From: Micrococcaceae bacterium Sec5.8
Lineage (GTDB): Bacteria > Actinomycetota > Actinomycetes > Actinomycetales > Micrococcaceae
Assembly (NCBI GenBank): GCA_039636775.1
Contig: CP143429.1
Coordinates: 2,046,001-2,110,000, forward strand
Direction of reading: 5' to 3'
Length of the DNA: 64,000 bases
In this document: positions 43,746 to 53,244 of the stretch, piece by piece
Numbering within the stretch: the first letter of the stretch is position 1
How the letters are laid out: each line of letters opens with the position of its first letter
Notes under the pieces: generated by a model
Seen by the model: only the letters and a program-made list of their open reading frames with translations
The model's database searches: none
Told to the model about the DNA's origin: nothing
Position numbers and translations under genes: made by a program

Positions 43746-44714
43746 CTACTGGCGTCCGCAGGCCGTTGTGAGGAAATCGTAAAGGCGACCGCGCAGGAGT
43801 GCGCCGGCGTCGATTTTCAGGATCCCGTCCCGGCCGCCCGCGGAGACCCTGAGGGGCAACAACGTGCCCACTTTGTCGTCCGCTATGGCGTGGGGATCGC
43901 AGCGTGCGGGCCTGATCCCCAGACGGACCCGCAGGGCGGAATCCCCGGCACGGACCGAAACGGACCGCGGCCAGGGCACCTCCGGGTCCTCGTCGAGGAG
44001 GGTGGTCCCGTCGATCCGGGCAAGTGTCAGGCTTTGCGTTGCCGCGGGGGAACCGGCGCCGGGCCGCGGCGTGATGGACAGTGTGAGGACGGCGCTGTGT
44101 GCACCGGCAGCAGCCTCCAGCTCGGGCAACAGCCGGATGTCCGCGACCTCGGCCACCGCCTGTGCGAGGCACATTTCCGTGTTGTTCCGGCTCATCACGC
44201 CATAAGGATCGGTGGCCCGCACCGTCCCCCCGGGTCCGGCACCGCTGCCGTCGGCCAGGCGGAATGCCACCGTTGCCCCCGGGTCCGTCGGTGTTGCCCG
44301 CGGGCTGCACACGGGTGTCCGCAGCTGGGCCGGCAGAATCTTGGTCTGGCCCGGCGGAAGCTCAGTCCCGCCCGGTGCCGCCTGCCATTCGATGGTCCCG
44401 GCGAAGAGCGGGCTGGCCACGGCTGCGCTGAGGACCGTCACCGGGCCGGCGGTGTTGTTCGTCAGCTGGACGGCAATGATTTGGCGGCTGTAGTTGTCGC
44501 GGAGCTGATTGATCCCGGCGGTGACCGGGGCCACCGGCGCCGCTGCTGCCGGCGGCGGCCCCGCTGCTGGAGCGGGCGGGGCGACGGCACCGGAGGGGCC
44601 GGCGCCGCAGGAGACGGTCAGGGCCAGGGCTGCCGCGGCCGCGGCAAGTCTGCCCGGCCGGACGGATCGGGGTCCGCCGGCCAGGGGGCGCAGCGGGGCG
44701 GAACGGTAGCCCAT
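43746..44714 (-). CDS. Ala/Pro-rich lipoprotein-like exported protein
   Basis: A 322-residue exported protein with a lipoprotein-like signal peptide: basic MGYRSAPLRPLAGGPRSVRPG, then an Ala/Leu core and VSCGAG, so Cys near residue 36 may be lipidated. A Pro/Ala-rich stretch follows. The rest is a beta-rich region of unknown family with cysteines in PVCSPR, EMCLAQ, RCDPH and TACGR. It sits between def and the FAD monooxygenase on the same strand. Function unknown; a role with the phenolic-lipid-like genes is only a positional idea. Confidence 0.78.
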   Translation of the reverse strand: MGYRSAPLRPLAGGPRSVRPGRLAAAAAALALTVSCGAGPSGAVAPPAPAAGPPPAAAAPVAPVTAGINQLRDNYSRQIIAVQLTNNTAGPVTVLSAAVASPLFAGTIEWQAAPGGTELPPGQTKILPAQLRTPVCSPRATPTDPGATVAFRLADGSGAGPGGTVRATDPYGVMSRNNTEMCLAQAVAEVADIRLLPELEAAAGAHSAVLTLSITPRPGAGSPAATQSLTLARIDGTTLLDEDPEVPWPRSVSVRAGDSALRVRLGIRPARCDPHAIADDKVGTLLPLRVSAGGRDGILKIDAGALLRGRLYDFLTTACGRQ

Positions 44715-44757
44715 GAGCCCAGTGTATTCCCGGCCGGAATCGCCTCGGCCGGCCGCG

Positions 44758-45927
44758 TCAGTGCATGGTGAACCGGCGGGCCACGAAGCCGTTGACAGCG
44801 GGGACCGAAGCGGCCGCAGCGAGCGCACGGTTGCGCAGCGACCAGGGTGCTGCCGGCAGCGGCCGCCCCAGCGCCATGTTGATTTCGGCCTGGCGGGCTG
44901 CCCGGTCCGCCGCTCGCGTGCGGGCCAACTCGAACGCCCGCAGATCCGCCGCCACGTTTGCTCCACCGAGCGCCGAGAGAACCAGCGGCGCCAGGGCAAC
45001 GGCGTCGAGCCAACCCAGGTTCATGCCCTGGCCACCGATCGGGCTGATTTCGTGGGCCGCATCGCCGATCAGCACGATCCGGCCGGCCACCATCCTGTCA
45101 ACCAACCGGGAGCGCGCGCCGAAACGGCTCAGCATGGTGTTCCCCGAGGCATCAACGTCGATTCCTGTCCGTCGCCGAATCAGGTCTGCCAGCCCGATGG
45201 CGTCATCCGTCGCTTCGGTGTCCGCCACGTTTCCGGCGTCCAGCGGGTTCCCGGCGTCTGCAAGGCGTACCACCCAGCGCCGGCGCGCCCCCGGCAGCGG
45301 GAAGGACTCCACGATGCCCCCGCTTTCCAGGAACAGCGCCGCGTCCGGACCAAATCCGGTGGTGTCGGCAAAATCGCCCATCAGGTAGGTTTCCGGATAA
45401 TCCTTCGCCCGTACTGCTGGTCCAAGCTGGCCGCGGACGGTGGACCTGACACCGTCGGCGGCGATGACGATGGACGCCGTATACCGGACTGTCTCTGCGG
45501 CTTTCGTCGCTTCCGCGGTGACCTCGCCGGCACCGGCGTGCAGGCCGGTGACCTGGACACCGCGGTGAAGGGCCTCAGGGTCCAGCCGGCGGACGCGGTC
45601 TTCGAGGTGGGCTGCGGTCCTGGACTGCGGCAGGGCGAGGACGAACGGGTAGCTGTCCGAAACGCCGGCGAAGGACATGCGTGCCAGGGTCCTGCCGCCG
45701 GCGACGGCGACGCCACACCGGATGGGTACTCCTTCATCCACCAGGGCCTGCGCCACGCCGGTTCCCTCAAGCGCTTCAAGCGCCGGGGGGTGAATGCCGA
45801 TGGCCCGGGAATGCAGTTCGGGTGCAGTCCGTCGTTCCAGGATGCGGACGCTGGCACCCCCCTGGAGCAGCAAGGCCGCCATGAACAGTCCTACCGGGCC
45901 GCCGCCGATCACCAGGACGTCAACCAC
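44758..45927 (-). CDS. FAD-dependent monooxygenase
   Basis: A 389-residue flavoprotein hydroxylase of the PHBH/UbiH class. The FAD motif VIGGGPVGLFMAA is at the N-terminus. Middle DG motif is ADGVRSTVRGQLG, and the second FAD motif is GDAAHEISPIGGQGMNLG. The GTG at 45927 overlaps the methyltransferase stop by eight bases, so the two are translationally coupled. In the Streptomyces griseus srs cluster, an equivalent flavoprotein hydroxylates methylated alkylresorcinols toward quinones; that is the proposed role here. The frame can be read further upstream but that part overlaps the methyltransferase in another frame. Confidence 0.87.
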   Translation of the reverse strand: MVDVLVIGGGPVGLFMAALLLQGGASVRILERRTAPELHSRAIGIHPPALEALEGTGVAQALVDEGVPIRCGVAVAGGRTLARMSFAGVSDSYPFVLALPQSRTAAHLEDRVRRLDPEALHRGVQVTGLHAGAGEVTAEATKAAETVRYTASIVIAADGVRSTVRGQLGPAVRAKDYPETYLMGDFADTTGFGPDAALFLESGGIVESFPLPGARRRWVVRLADAGNPLDAGNVADTEATDDAIGLADLIRRRTGIDVDASGNTMLSRFGARSRLVDRMVAGRIVLIGDAAHEISPIGGQGMNLGWLDAVALAPLVLSALGGANVAADLRAFELARTRAADRAARQAEINMALGRPLPAAPWSLRNRALAAAASVPAVNGFVARRFTMH

Positions 45928-46633
45928 CTTGGGCTGCCTGGGCCCCGGTGCCGTTGGTGAACACCAGCAGGTTGCGGAAGGGAGCCCGGGGTTCGACCCG
46001 CCAGCCAGGCGGAGCAACGGTCCGGAGTTCCGCGGCGGTGTAGCTGCGGCGGATGGAGGTCAGCCCGTCCTGCCTGATGTAGGAGCCGGTGAAGGGCCAG
46101 GAGCCGGCGAAGAACAGGGCGTACGCGGCCGGGCTGCGGCGCAGGTCGCTGTGAATGACTGTCCCGCGGCACAGCGCCGCGGACTCGGACAGGAACCCGG
46201 GAAGCTCAGCCTGGCCCAGATGGTGCAGCACATGGTTGGACACCACCAGGTCGAAGCTGAGGCCCTCGCCGGCCAGCTCAGCCGCCGTGGACCGGCGGAA
46301 CGTTACGCCGGTTCCGGCATGCCGCTCCGCAGCGAAGCGGCTGGCCCGGGGATCAGGATCAATGGCTGTGATGTACAGGCGGAGCCCGTCCGTGGCCGCC
46401 CAGCGGGAGAGCATGACCGGCACGTCGCCGCCGCCGCAGCCGATGTCCAGCAGGGTAGCGGGGCCCCGGCGCAGGCGTGGCCGGATTTGGCGGCGGTAGA
46501 TGCCGCGCCAACCCGAGACTGCGCGGTTAACCAGGGCAAACTGGGCGTAGGTGCGGTCCAGCCGGTCCGGGTCGCAGCCGGGCAGGTCCATTTCCTCGAC
46601 GGCGTGCGCCGCACGTTTGCGCAGTAGGAGCAC
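45920..46633 (-). CDS. SAM-dependent methyltransferase of the polyketide cluster
   Basis: A 237-residue class I methyltransferase. The SAM motif is LLDIGCGGGDVPVMLS, followed by the acidic ITAIDPDP and the post-motif SFDLVVSNHVLHHLG. The GTG start lies six bases after the polyketide synthase stop, and the monooxygenase start overlaps its own stop. It probably methylates the aromatic or pyrone product, as the methyltransferase of the srs cluster does, though it is a different methyltransferase type than ICMT enzymes. Confidence 0.88.
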   Translation of the reverse strand: MLLLRKRAAHAVEEMDLPGCDPDRLDRTYAQFALVNRAVSGWRGIYRRQIRPRLRRGPATLLDIGCGGGDVPVMLSRWAATDGLRLYITAIDPDPRASRFAAERHAGTGVTFRRSTAAELAGEGLSFDLVVSNHVLHHLGQAELPGFLSESAALCRGTVIHSDLRRSPAAYALFFAGSWPFTGSYIRQDGLTSIRRSYTAAELRTVAPPGWRVEPRAPFRNLLVFTNGTGAQAAQGG

Positions 46634-46639
46634 CGGGGC

Positions 46640-47860
46640 TCACGCCAGCGCTGACGCAGGCTGCGCGGACGAGAAGTCAGCGGCCGCGTTCCCGGCCAAC
46701 ACCGGCCGCCCCTCGCCGAGCGGGCTGCCGAGCTTGGTGAACAACGCGGATTCCACCGTCAGCCCCGGCCCGAACGCCATCGAACAGATCCGTTCGCCGC
46801 CGTCGCTGTCCGCTGCCGGCGGCAGATCCAGGATGTGCTTGAGTACGAACAGCACGGTGGCGCTGCTCATATTGCCGAAGTTCCGCAGGGTCTCCCGGGC
46901 GGGGATCAGCTGCTCATCGCTCAACTCGAGCCGGGACTGGACCTTGTCCAGGATGCTCCGGCCACCCGGGTGGATGGCCCAGTGCCGGATGTCGCTGTAC
47001 GGCAGTCCCCGGAGAGCATCGTCGCGGGAGAGCAGCGGTTCCAGGGCGCCGATGATGTGGTCATCGATGATGTGCGGGACGTAGTTGCCGAGGACCATTT
47101 CAAAACCCTCGTCACCGATATTCCAGGCCATGGATTCCTCGCCGACCGGAGTCAACACGGTCTCGAAGTGGTCCAGCTGCAACAGCGCCGGTTCTCCGGC
47201 GTCCTCGCGGGCAGTGATGACGGCGGCAGCGGCGCCGTCGGCAAACAACGCGGATCCCATGATCGTGTCGGGGTCGTTGGAGGTCCGCACGTGCAGTGAG
47301 CAAAGCTCGGCGCTGACCACCAGGACCACCGCGTCCGGGTCGGCTTCGCAGAAGGATTTGGCTGCCCGCAGTGCCGGGAACGCGGCGTAGCAGCCCATGA
47401 ATCCCAGGTGGTACCGCTGCACGGACGGATTCAGGCCAAGTGCACGGACGATCTTGTAATCCGGACCGGGGTTGAAAAACCCGGTGCAGGAGACTGTGAT
47501 GAGGTGCGTGATGCTGGTTGGAGGGAGCCCCGGGCAGGCCTCAAGGGCCTTCCGGGCCGCTTCGACGAAGAGTTTCGTGGCCTCCACCGCGAAGATTTCG
47601 TTGCGGACCTTGGTACTCGGGCTGAGCAGGAGCCCCGTTCCGGCGTCGAAGAATTTCGGATTGTCCGTGGTTTGATCCTTGGTCAGTTCCTCCACGGCGG
47701 TGTGGCGGGTGTCGATTGCGGCGGAATCGAAACATGTGCTGATCAGCCGGGTTCCGAGCCTGGTGAGCCCCGGCTGGGCCGCGAACACATCCCGGGCCTC
47801 CGATTGAATCAGCACCGTAGCGGGGACAGCAGTTTCCAGGGACCTCACGTAGACCGTCAT
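46640..47860 (-). CDS. Type III polyketide synthase
   Basis: Homodimeric chalcone/stilbene-synthase-type enzyme of 406 residues that extends an acyl-CoA starter with malonyl-CoA and cyclises the chain. Catalytic residues are Cys157 (GFMGCYAA), His297 (AIHPGG) and Asn330 (GNMSSAT). The C-terminal GFGPG-like loop reads MAFGPG. The bulky-versus-small pocket residues that decide chain length are not readable without a model. Relatives in Actinobacteria and Azotobacter make alkylresorcinols and alkylpyrones. The ATG at 47860 begins the three-gene minus-strand cluster; no regulator gene is adjacent. Confidence 0.92.
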   Translation of the reverse strand: MTVYVRSLETAVPATVLIQSEARDVFAAQPGLTRLGTRLISTCFDSAAIDTRHTAVEELTKDQTTDNPKFFDAGTGLLLSPSTKVRNEIFAVEATKLFVEAARKALEACPGLPPTSITHLITVSCTGFFNPGPDYKIVRALGLNPSVQRYHLGFMGCYAAFPALRAAKSFCEADPDAVVLVVSAELCSLHVRTSNDPDTIMGSALFADGAAAAVITAREDAGEPALLQLDHFETVLTPVGEESMAWNIGDEGFEMVLGNYVPHIIDDHIIGALEPLLSRDDALRGLPYSDIRHWAIHPGGRSILDKVQSRLELSDEQLIPARETLRNFGNMSSATVLFVLKHILDLPPAADSDGGERICSMAFGPGLTVESALFTKLGSPLGEGRPVLAGNAAADFSSAQPASALA

Positions 47861-47971
47861 GGTTCATTCTTATTGAGGCCGGCACAGAAGACAAATGTTT
47901 GCGGCCGCAAATCCGGGTCCTAAGCTGGTTGAATTTAGGCACCACGAGCCGCCGGTGCAGATGGAGAGACG

Positions 47972-50362
47972 ATGAGTATGGCCACGACGCCGCAGACGCA
48001 GTCACCTTCGCGGCATGTTGCCGACACCCACGATTTCCTTCGGGTGGTCGGTGCGCGGGAGAACAATCTCAAAGATGTCACTGTGGACATCCCGAAGCGC
48101 CGGCTGACGGTGTTCACCGGCGTTTCCGGCTCAGGCAAGAGCTCGCTGGTGTTCGCGACGATCGCCGCGGAGTCGCAGCGGATGATCAACGAAACCTACA
48201 GCGCGTTTGTGCAGGGCTTCATGCCCAACCTGGCACGGCCCGACGTCGACTTCCTGGAGGGGCTGACGACCGCGATCATCGTTGACCAGGAGCGGATGGG
48301 CGCGAATCCCCGCTCGACGGTTGGCACGGCCACGGACGCCAACGCGATGCTCCGGATCCTCTTCAGCCGGCTGGGTTCGCCGCGGGTGGGTCCGCCCACG
48401 GCGTTCTCCTTTAACGTGCCCACCCGGAAGGCGAGCGGGGTCATGAGCACGGAAAAGAGCGGCCGGGTGGAGAAAAGCGTCGTGCAGAACGCCGTCTACC
48501 TGGGCGGCATGTGTCCACGGTGCGAGGGCATGGGCGCGGTCTCCGACTTCGACCTCACGGCGCTCTACGATGCCACCAAGTCGCTCGCCGGGGGTGCCCT
48601 GACGGTTCCCGGCTACAGCATGGACGGGTGGTACGGCCGGATCTTCAGCGGTGCGGGATTCGACATGGACAAGCCGATTGCCAAGTACAGCAAAAAGGAA
48701 TTGGATGACCTGCTCTACAAGGAGCCGACCAAGATCAAGGTCGAGGGCATCAACCTGACGTATGAGGGCGTGATTCCGAAGATCCAGAAATCGATGCTGT
48801 CCAAGGATGTCGACGCGATGCAGCCGCATATCCGCGCGTTCGTCGACCGCGCCATCACGTTCCAGGCCTGCCCCGAATGCAACGGGACGCGGCTCAGCCC
48901 GGAAGCCAGGTCCTCGAAAATCCAGGGCAGGAATATTGCTGAACTGTGCGAGATGCAGATCAGCGATCTGGCCCTCTGGGTCCGTGCACTCAACGAGCCG
49001 TCAGTCGCCCCGCTGCTCAAGGGCCTGCGGCACCTGCTCGAGTCGTTCACCGAAATCGGGCTGGGCTACCTTTCGCTGGACCGGCCGGCGGGCACGCTGT
49101 CCGGGGGAGAGGCCCAGCGGACCAAAATGATCCGGCATCTGGGTTCGTCCCTCACCGACATTACTTACGTCTTCGACGAACCAACGATCGGCCTGCACCC
49201 GCACGACATCGAGCGGATGAACCAGCTGCTGCTGCAATTGCGGGACAAGGGAAACACCGTGCTCGTCGTCGAGCACAAACCGGAGACCATCGCCATCGCT
49301 GACCACGTCGTTGACCTTGGCCCCGGCGCCGGCACCGAAGGCGGCCGCGTCTGTTTCGAAGGAAGCGTGGTGGGTCTGCGGGGCAGTGACACCATTACCG
49401 GCCGCCACCTCGATGACCGGGCCGCGGTCAAGGACGCCGTGCGCACGCCCACCGGGATGCTTCAGGTGCGCGGCGCCTCAGCGCACAACCTGAAGGACGT
49501 CGACGTCGACATCCCCCTCGGCGTGCTGTGCGTGGTCACCGGTGTCGCCGGCTCGGGCAAGAGCTCACTGATCCACGGTTCCGTTGCGGGCCGGAACGGC
49601 GTAGTGGTGATCGACCAGGGCGCCATCAAGGGGTCCCGGCGCAGCAATCCGGCGACCTACACGGGCCTTCTGGAGCCGATCCGCAAGGCGTTCGGCAAGG
49701 CCAACGGCGTGAAGCCGGCGCTGTTCAGCTCAAATTCCGAAGGCGCCTGTCCCACCTGCAACGGCGCGGGTGTCATCTTCACCGAGCTGGGCGTTATGGC
49801 CACCGTGGAGTCCACCTGCGAGGACTGCGAGGGCCGGAGGTTTATGGCGTCGGTCCTGGAGTACAAGCTGGCCGGCCGCGACATCGCCGACGTGCTGGCC
49901 ATGTCGATGACCGGGGCCGAGGCGTTTTTTGGCACCGGCGAGGCGAAGACGCCGGCGGCGCACAAGATCCTCGGCCGGCTTGTGGACGTGGGGCTGGGCT
50001 ACCTCACGCTCGGTCAGCCGCTCACCACCCTTTCCGGCGGCGAGCGGCAGCGCGTGAAGCTCGCCACCCAGATGGCGGAGAAGGGTGAGGTGTATGTCCT
50101 CGACGAGCCCACCACCGGCCTGCACCTGGCGGATGTCCGGAATCTGCTGGGCCTTCTCGACCGTCTGGTGGAGTCGGGCAAGTCGGTCATCGTCATCGAA
50201 CACCACCAGGCCGTCATGGCGCACGCGGACTGGATCATCGACCTCGGCCCGGGCGCCGGGCACGACGGCGGCCGGATCGTTTACGAGGGTACCCCGGCCA
50301 GCCTCGTCGCCGCGCAATCAACGCTCACCGGCCAGCACCTCGCGGCGTATGTCCACCGGTGA
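47972..50362 (+). CDS. UvrA-like double ABC ATPase (UvrA paralogue)
   Basis: A 796-residue relative of the excision-repair protein UvrA. It has two ABC cassettes: Walker [11 protein letters not shown] (residues 50-59), signature LSGGEAQR, a second Walker [11 protein letters not shown], and signature LSGGERQR. Cysteine pairs of zinc modules appear as CPRCEG, CPECNG, CPTCNG and CEDCEG. At about 800 rather than 940-950 residues it lacks part of the insertion that binds UvrB in canonical UvrA. Such short paralogues (UvrA2 or DrrC-like) are linked to drug tolerance or auxiliary repair rather than the core pathway. The ATG follows GGAGAGACG. Confidence 0.9.
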   Translation: MSMATTPQTQSPSRHVADTHDFLRVVGARENNLKDVTVDIPKRRLTVFTGVSGSGKSSLVFATIAAESQRMINETYSAFVQGFMPNLARPDVDFLEGLTTAIIVDQERMGANPRSTVGTATDANAMLRILFSRLGSPRVGPPTAFSFNVPTRKASGVMSTEKSGRVEKSVVQNAVYLGGMCPRCEGMGAVSDFDLTALYDATKSLAGGALTVPGYSMDGWYGRIFSGAGFDMDKPIAKYSKKELDDLLYKEPTKIKVEGINLTYEGVIPKIQKSMLSKDVDAMQPHIRAFVDRAITFQACPECNGTRLSPEARSSKIQGRNIAELCEMQISDLALWVRALNEPSVAPLLKGLRHLLESFTEIGLGYLSLDRPAGTLSGGEAQRTKMIRHLGSSLTDITYVFDEPTIGLHPHDIERMNQLLLQLRDKGNTVLVVEHKPETIAIADHVVDLGPGAGTEGGRVCFEGSVVGLRGSDTITGRHLDDRAAVKDAVRTPTGMLQVRGASAHNLKDVDVDIPLGVLCVVTGVAGSGKSSLIHGSVAGRNGVVVIDQGAIKGSRRSNPATYTGLLEPIRKAFGKANGVKPALFSSNSEGACPTCNGAGVIFTELGVMATVESTCEDCEGRRFMASVLEYKLAGRDIADVLAMSMTGAEAFFGTGEAKTPAAHKILGRLVDVGLGYLTLGQPLTTLSGGERQRVKLATQMAEKGEVYVLDEPTTGLHLADVRNLLGLLDRLVESGKSVIVIEHHQAVMAHADWIIDLGPGAGHDGGRIVYEGTPASLVAAQSTLTGQHLAAYVHR

Positions 50363-50399
50363 CCGGCCACCGGTGACCGGCCACCGGTGACCGGCCAGC
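50358..50399. repeat. 14-bp tandem repeat (three copies)
   Basis: The unit GGTGACCGGCCACC repeats exactly twice, and a third copy differs at one base (GGTGACCGGCCAGC). The first copy includes the stop codon of the UvrA-like gene. The sequence contains the self-complementary core CACCGGTG. It lies between two convergent genes. Confidence 0.9.
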
Positions 50400-50423
50400 G
50401 GTGCACTGGAGGGCCCGCGGGAG

Positions 50424-51989
50424 TTAGGCCTCCGCCCCCGCGGGTGCGGCGGCCAGGTTCCGTTTGAGGATTTTTCCGCTGGGCCCGAGGGGGAGCTCGG
50501 TGAGCAGCCGGATGATCCGCGGGTACTTGTAGGCCGCCAGTTGCGCGCTGGCGAAGGCGATCAGCTCGGCATCGGTGGCGGTGGCTCCCGCGTCCAGCAC
50601 GATCGCTGCGGCGACTTCCTGGCCATGGACCTCGTGCGGAACCCCGTAGACGGCGGCGCTGACCACCTGCGGGTGGGTCAGGAGGATTTCCTCCACTTCC
50701 CGGGGGTAAACGTTGTAACCGTTGCGGATGATCATGTCCTTCTTGCGGTCCACGATCCGCAGGTAGCCGTCCCCGTCCTTGGTGCCAAGGTCTCCGGTGC
50801 GGAACCAGCCGTCGACGATCGCCTCGGCGGTGGCCTCCGGCCGGTTGAGGTAGCCCTTCATGAGCAGGTGTCCGCGGATGACCAGCTCGCCGAGTTCGCC
50901 GCGGGGCAGCAGGTCGATGCTTTCCACGGTTTCGGCCCGGGCGATTTCAATGTCGACACCCCAGATGGCGGTTCCTATCGTTCCGGGGCGCGGCGGTGTG
51001 CCCACGTGGTTGAACGCGGCGACGGGGGACGTTTCGGTCAGGCCGTATCCTTCGTGGATATCGATGCCGAAGACGTCGAGGAATTTTTCCATGACGGCCA
51101 GGGGGAGTGACGCTCCGCCGGAGATGCCGTAGCGCAGGGCGGACGGACGGACCTGCGACGTCTTGGCTGCTTCCAGAAGCGCCACGTACATGGTCGGCAC
51201 CCCCAGGAAGATGTTCACGTTGTGCCGATCCATCAGCTCCAGGGCGCCCTCACCGCTGAAGCGGGGCATCAGGACGACGGTGGCACCTGCCCGCAGTCCC
51301 GTGTTGAGGACCACTGTCTGGCCGAAGGTGTGGAAGAGCGGCAGACCGCCGAAGAGCACGTCGCCGGGTTTGAAATCCATGACGCTCGTCAGCAGGACGG
51401 ACGTCTGTTCCACCAGGGCGAAGTGCGTGCCGAGGGCGCCCTTGGGTTTGCCGGTGGTGCCGGAGGTGTACAGGATGGTGGCCGTGTCGGAGGGACGGCA
51501 GGGAATGTAGGTGTCGATGGGTGCGGACGCGGCGGCTTCGGCTTCGAGCCGCCGCAGGCCGCCGTCGTCGGGCGCCATCACGGTCAGGACGTCGATCCCC
51601 GTCCCGTGGGCACCTGCTGCGCCCTCTGTCAACAGGGGGGCGGCGCAGATCAGCAGCCGCGCGCCGCTGTCCTGGAGCACGTAGTCGATCTCGCGGGCCT
51701 TCAGCAGGGCGTGGACCGGAACCACGACGGCGCCCAGCGCCAGGATGGCGTAGTACACCCGGGCGAAGTCCGGAACGTTGGGGATCAGGACGGCGACGGC
51801 GTCGCCGGGGCCGATGCCACGCGCCCGCAAAGCCCCGGCGTAGGCGCGGGTTTCATCCCAGAGGCTCGCATAGGTGATCTCATCGCCGCCGACGATCAGT
51901 GCCGTGCTGTCCGGCGTCCGTCGAGCGGATTCGGCCAGGATGGCTGCTACGGAGATGGTTCCGAAGTCTGTGGTGCTGGTGGTGGTCAT
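50424..51989 (-). CDS. Long-chain acyl-CoA ligase (AMP-binding)
   Basis: Adenylate-forming enzyme of 521 residues that activates a fatty acid or similar carboxylate to acyl-CoA. The AMP-binding P-loop is ILYTSGTTGKPKGAL, later motifs are YGLTETSP and DGWFRTGDLG, and the catalytic lysine lies in GPSGKILKRNL near the end. The ATG at 51989 is used; an alternative ATG at 52016 overlaps the thiolase stop (ATGA). It is the third gene of an acyl-CoA dehydrogenase-thiolase-ligase operon on this strand. Confidence 0.9.
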   Translation of the reverse strand: MTTTSTTDFGTISVAAILAESARRTPDSTALIVGGDEITYASLWDETRAYAGALRARGIGPGDAVAVLIPNVPDFARVYYAILALGAVVVPVHALLKAREIDYVLQDSGARLLICAAPLLTEGAAGAHGTGIDVLTVMAPDDGGLRRLEAEAAASAPIDTYIPCRPSDTATILYTSGTTGKPKGALGTHFALVEQTSVLLTSVMDFKPGDVLFGGLPLFHTFGQTVVLNTGLRAGATVVLMPRFSGEGALELMDRHNVNIFLGVPTMYVALLEAAKTSQVRPSALRYGISGGASLPLAVMEKFLDVFGIDIHEGYGLTETSPVAAFNHVGTPPRPGTIGTAIWGVDIEIARAETVESIDLLPRGELGELVIRGHLLMKGYLNRPEATAEAIVDGWFRTGDLGTKDGDGYLRIVDRKKDMIIRNGYNVYPREVEEILLTHPQVVSAAVYGVPHEVHGQEVAAAIVLDAGATATDAELIAFASAQLAAYKYPRIIRLLTELPLGPSGKILKRNLAAAPAGAEA

Positions 51990-52012
51990 GTCCTGCTTCT
52001 TCGTTGGGAGGG

Positions 52013-53209
52013 TCATGCTTTGAGGATCAGGGCGTCGCCCTGGCCGCCTCCGCCGCAGAGAGCGACGACGCCGGTGCCGCCGCCGCGGCGTTTGAGCGCC
52101 AGCGCCTGGTGCAGGACGAGTCGGGCGCCCGAGGCTCCGACCGGGTGTCCGAGGGCGATGGCGCCGCCTTCGGCGTTGACGTCGTCGACGGCGATTCCGA
52201 GGTCGTTGGCGGACTGGATGAGGACCGACGCGAAGGCTTCGTTGATCTCGATGAGATCGAGTTCCTGGGCGGTGAGTCCTTCCAGTTTCAGGGCGCGTTC
52301 GATCGCGCGGGCGGGCTGGGAATGCAGGGAACCATCGGGCCCCGCTGTCTGGCCGTGCGCGCCGATTTCGGCGATCCACTCGAGCCCTGCCGCCTCGGCC
52401 GCCGCTTTGCTGGCGATCACCAGCGCTGCGGCGCCGTCGGAGAGCGGGGAGGATGAGCCGGCGGTAATGGTTGCCGTCTCCTCTTTCGAGAACGCCGGGC
52501 GGAGTTGCGCCAGGGACTCTTCAGTGGTGTCGGGGCGGATACCCTCATCGTGTTCGAGGGTTACGGCCGGACCCTTGCGCTGGGGCACCTGGATTGGCGC
52601 GATCTCTTCTGCGAGCACCCCGGCTGCGCGGGCCGCTGCGGAGCGCTGGTGGGAGCGGGCGGCGACCGCGTCCTGTTCGGCGCGGGCAATGCCGCGCTCG
52701 GCGTTGCCGGCGTCGGTGGCCGCGCCCATGAGCGCACCGCTCACCGGATCCTGCAAGCCGTCGTGGTTCAAGGAGTCCAGCATCGGAGCGTCGCCGATGA
52801 CGACGCCGGCGCGGAGCCCGGGGACGAGGTGGGGAGCGTTGGTCATCGATTCCTGGCCGGCCGCGACGATGAAGTCCGCTTCCCCGGCCCGGATCATCCG
52901 GGCGGCGTCGATGACGGCCGTGAGGCCGGACAGGCAGAGCTTGTTGATGGTCACGGTCGGCACATCCCAGCCGATGCCCGCGGCCAGACTGGCCTGGCGG
53001 GCGGGCCCTTGGCCGGCGCCGGCCTGGATGACCTGGCCCACGATGACGGCGCCGATTTGTTCCGGGGCCACTCCGGTCCGTTCCAGCGCGGCCCGGATGG
53101 CGTGGGCACCCAGTTCGCTGGAGGAGAGGGGCGTGAGGCCGCCGCGGAAGCGTCCGAACGGCGTGCGGGCGCCGCCAAGGATGACGGGGATGTTGGCGTC
53201 TTGGTTCAC
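52013..53209 (-). CDS. Acetyl-CoA acetyltransferase (thiolase)
   Basis: Thiolase of 398 residues. The active-site Cys is in NKLCLSGLTAVIDA, the middle contains ESMTNAPHLVPGLR, and the C-terminal catalytic motifs are NEAFAS, GGAIALGHPVGASGAR and CGGGGQGDA. The GTG at 53209 is preceded by AGGA at a good distance and is preferred to the GTG at 53248 that overlaps the upstream stop. It degrades or makes acetoacetyl-CoA-like compounds; with its neighbours it suggests beta-oxidation of a particular acid. Confidence 0.93.
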   Translation of the reverse strand: MNQDANIPVILGGARTPFGRFRGGLTPLSSSELGAHAIRAALERTGVAPEQIGAVIVGQVIQAGAGQGPARQASLAAGIGWDVPTVTINKLCLSGLTAVIDAARMIRAGEADFIVAAGQESMTNAPHLVPGLRAGVVIGDAPMLDSLNHDGLQDPVSGALMGAATDAGNAERGIARAEQDAVAARSHQRSAAARAAGVLAEEIAPIQVPQRKGPAVTLEHDEGIRPDTTEESLAQLRPAFSKEETATITAGSSSPLSDGAAALVIASKAAAEAAGLEWIAEIGAHGQTAGPDGSLHSQPARAIERALKLEGLTAQELDLIEINEAFASVLIQSANDLGIAVDDVNAEGGAIALGHPVGASGARLVLHQALALKRRGGGTGVVALCGGGGQGDALILKA

Positions 53210-53244
53210 AATAAGTCCTGTCTGGTTGTGGCGCACGGCGGAAC

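Noticed and set aside
46640..47860. FabH-like ketosynthase III instead of polyketide synthase
   Set aside because: Length of 406 residues, the GFMGCYAA Cys site and the GNMSSAT Asn site fit a chalcone-synthase-type enzyme; FabH proteins are shorter, about 320-340 residues.
50358..50399. CRISPR-like array
   Set aside because: Units are 14 bp in direct tandem with no spacers; this is a simple tandem repeat.
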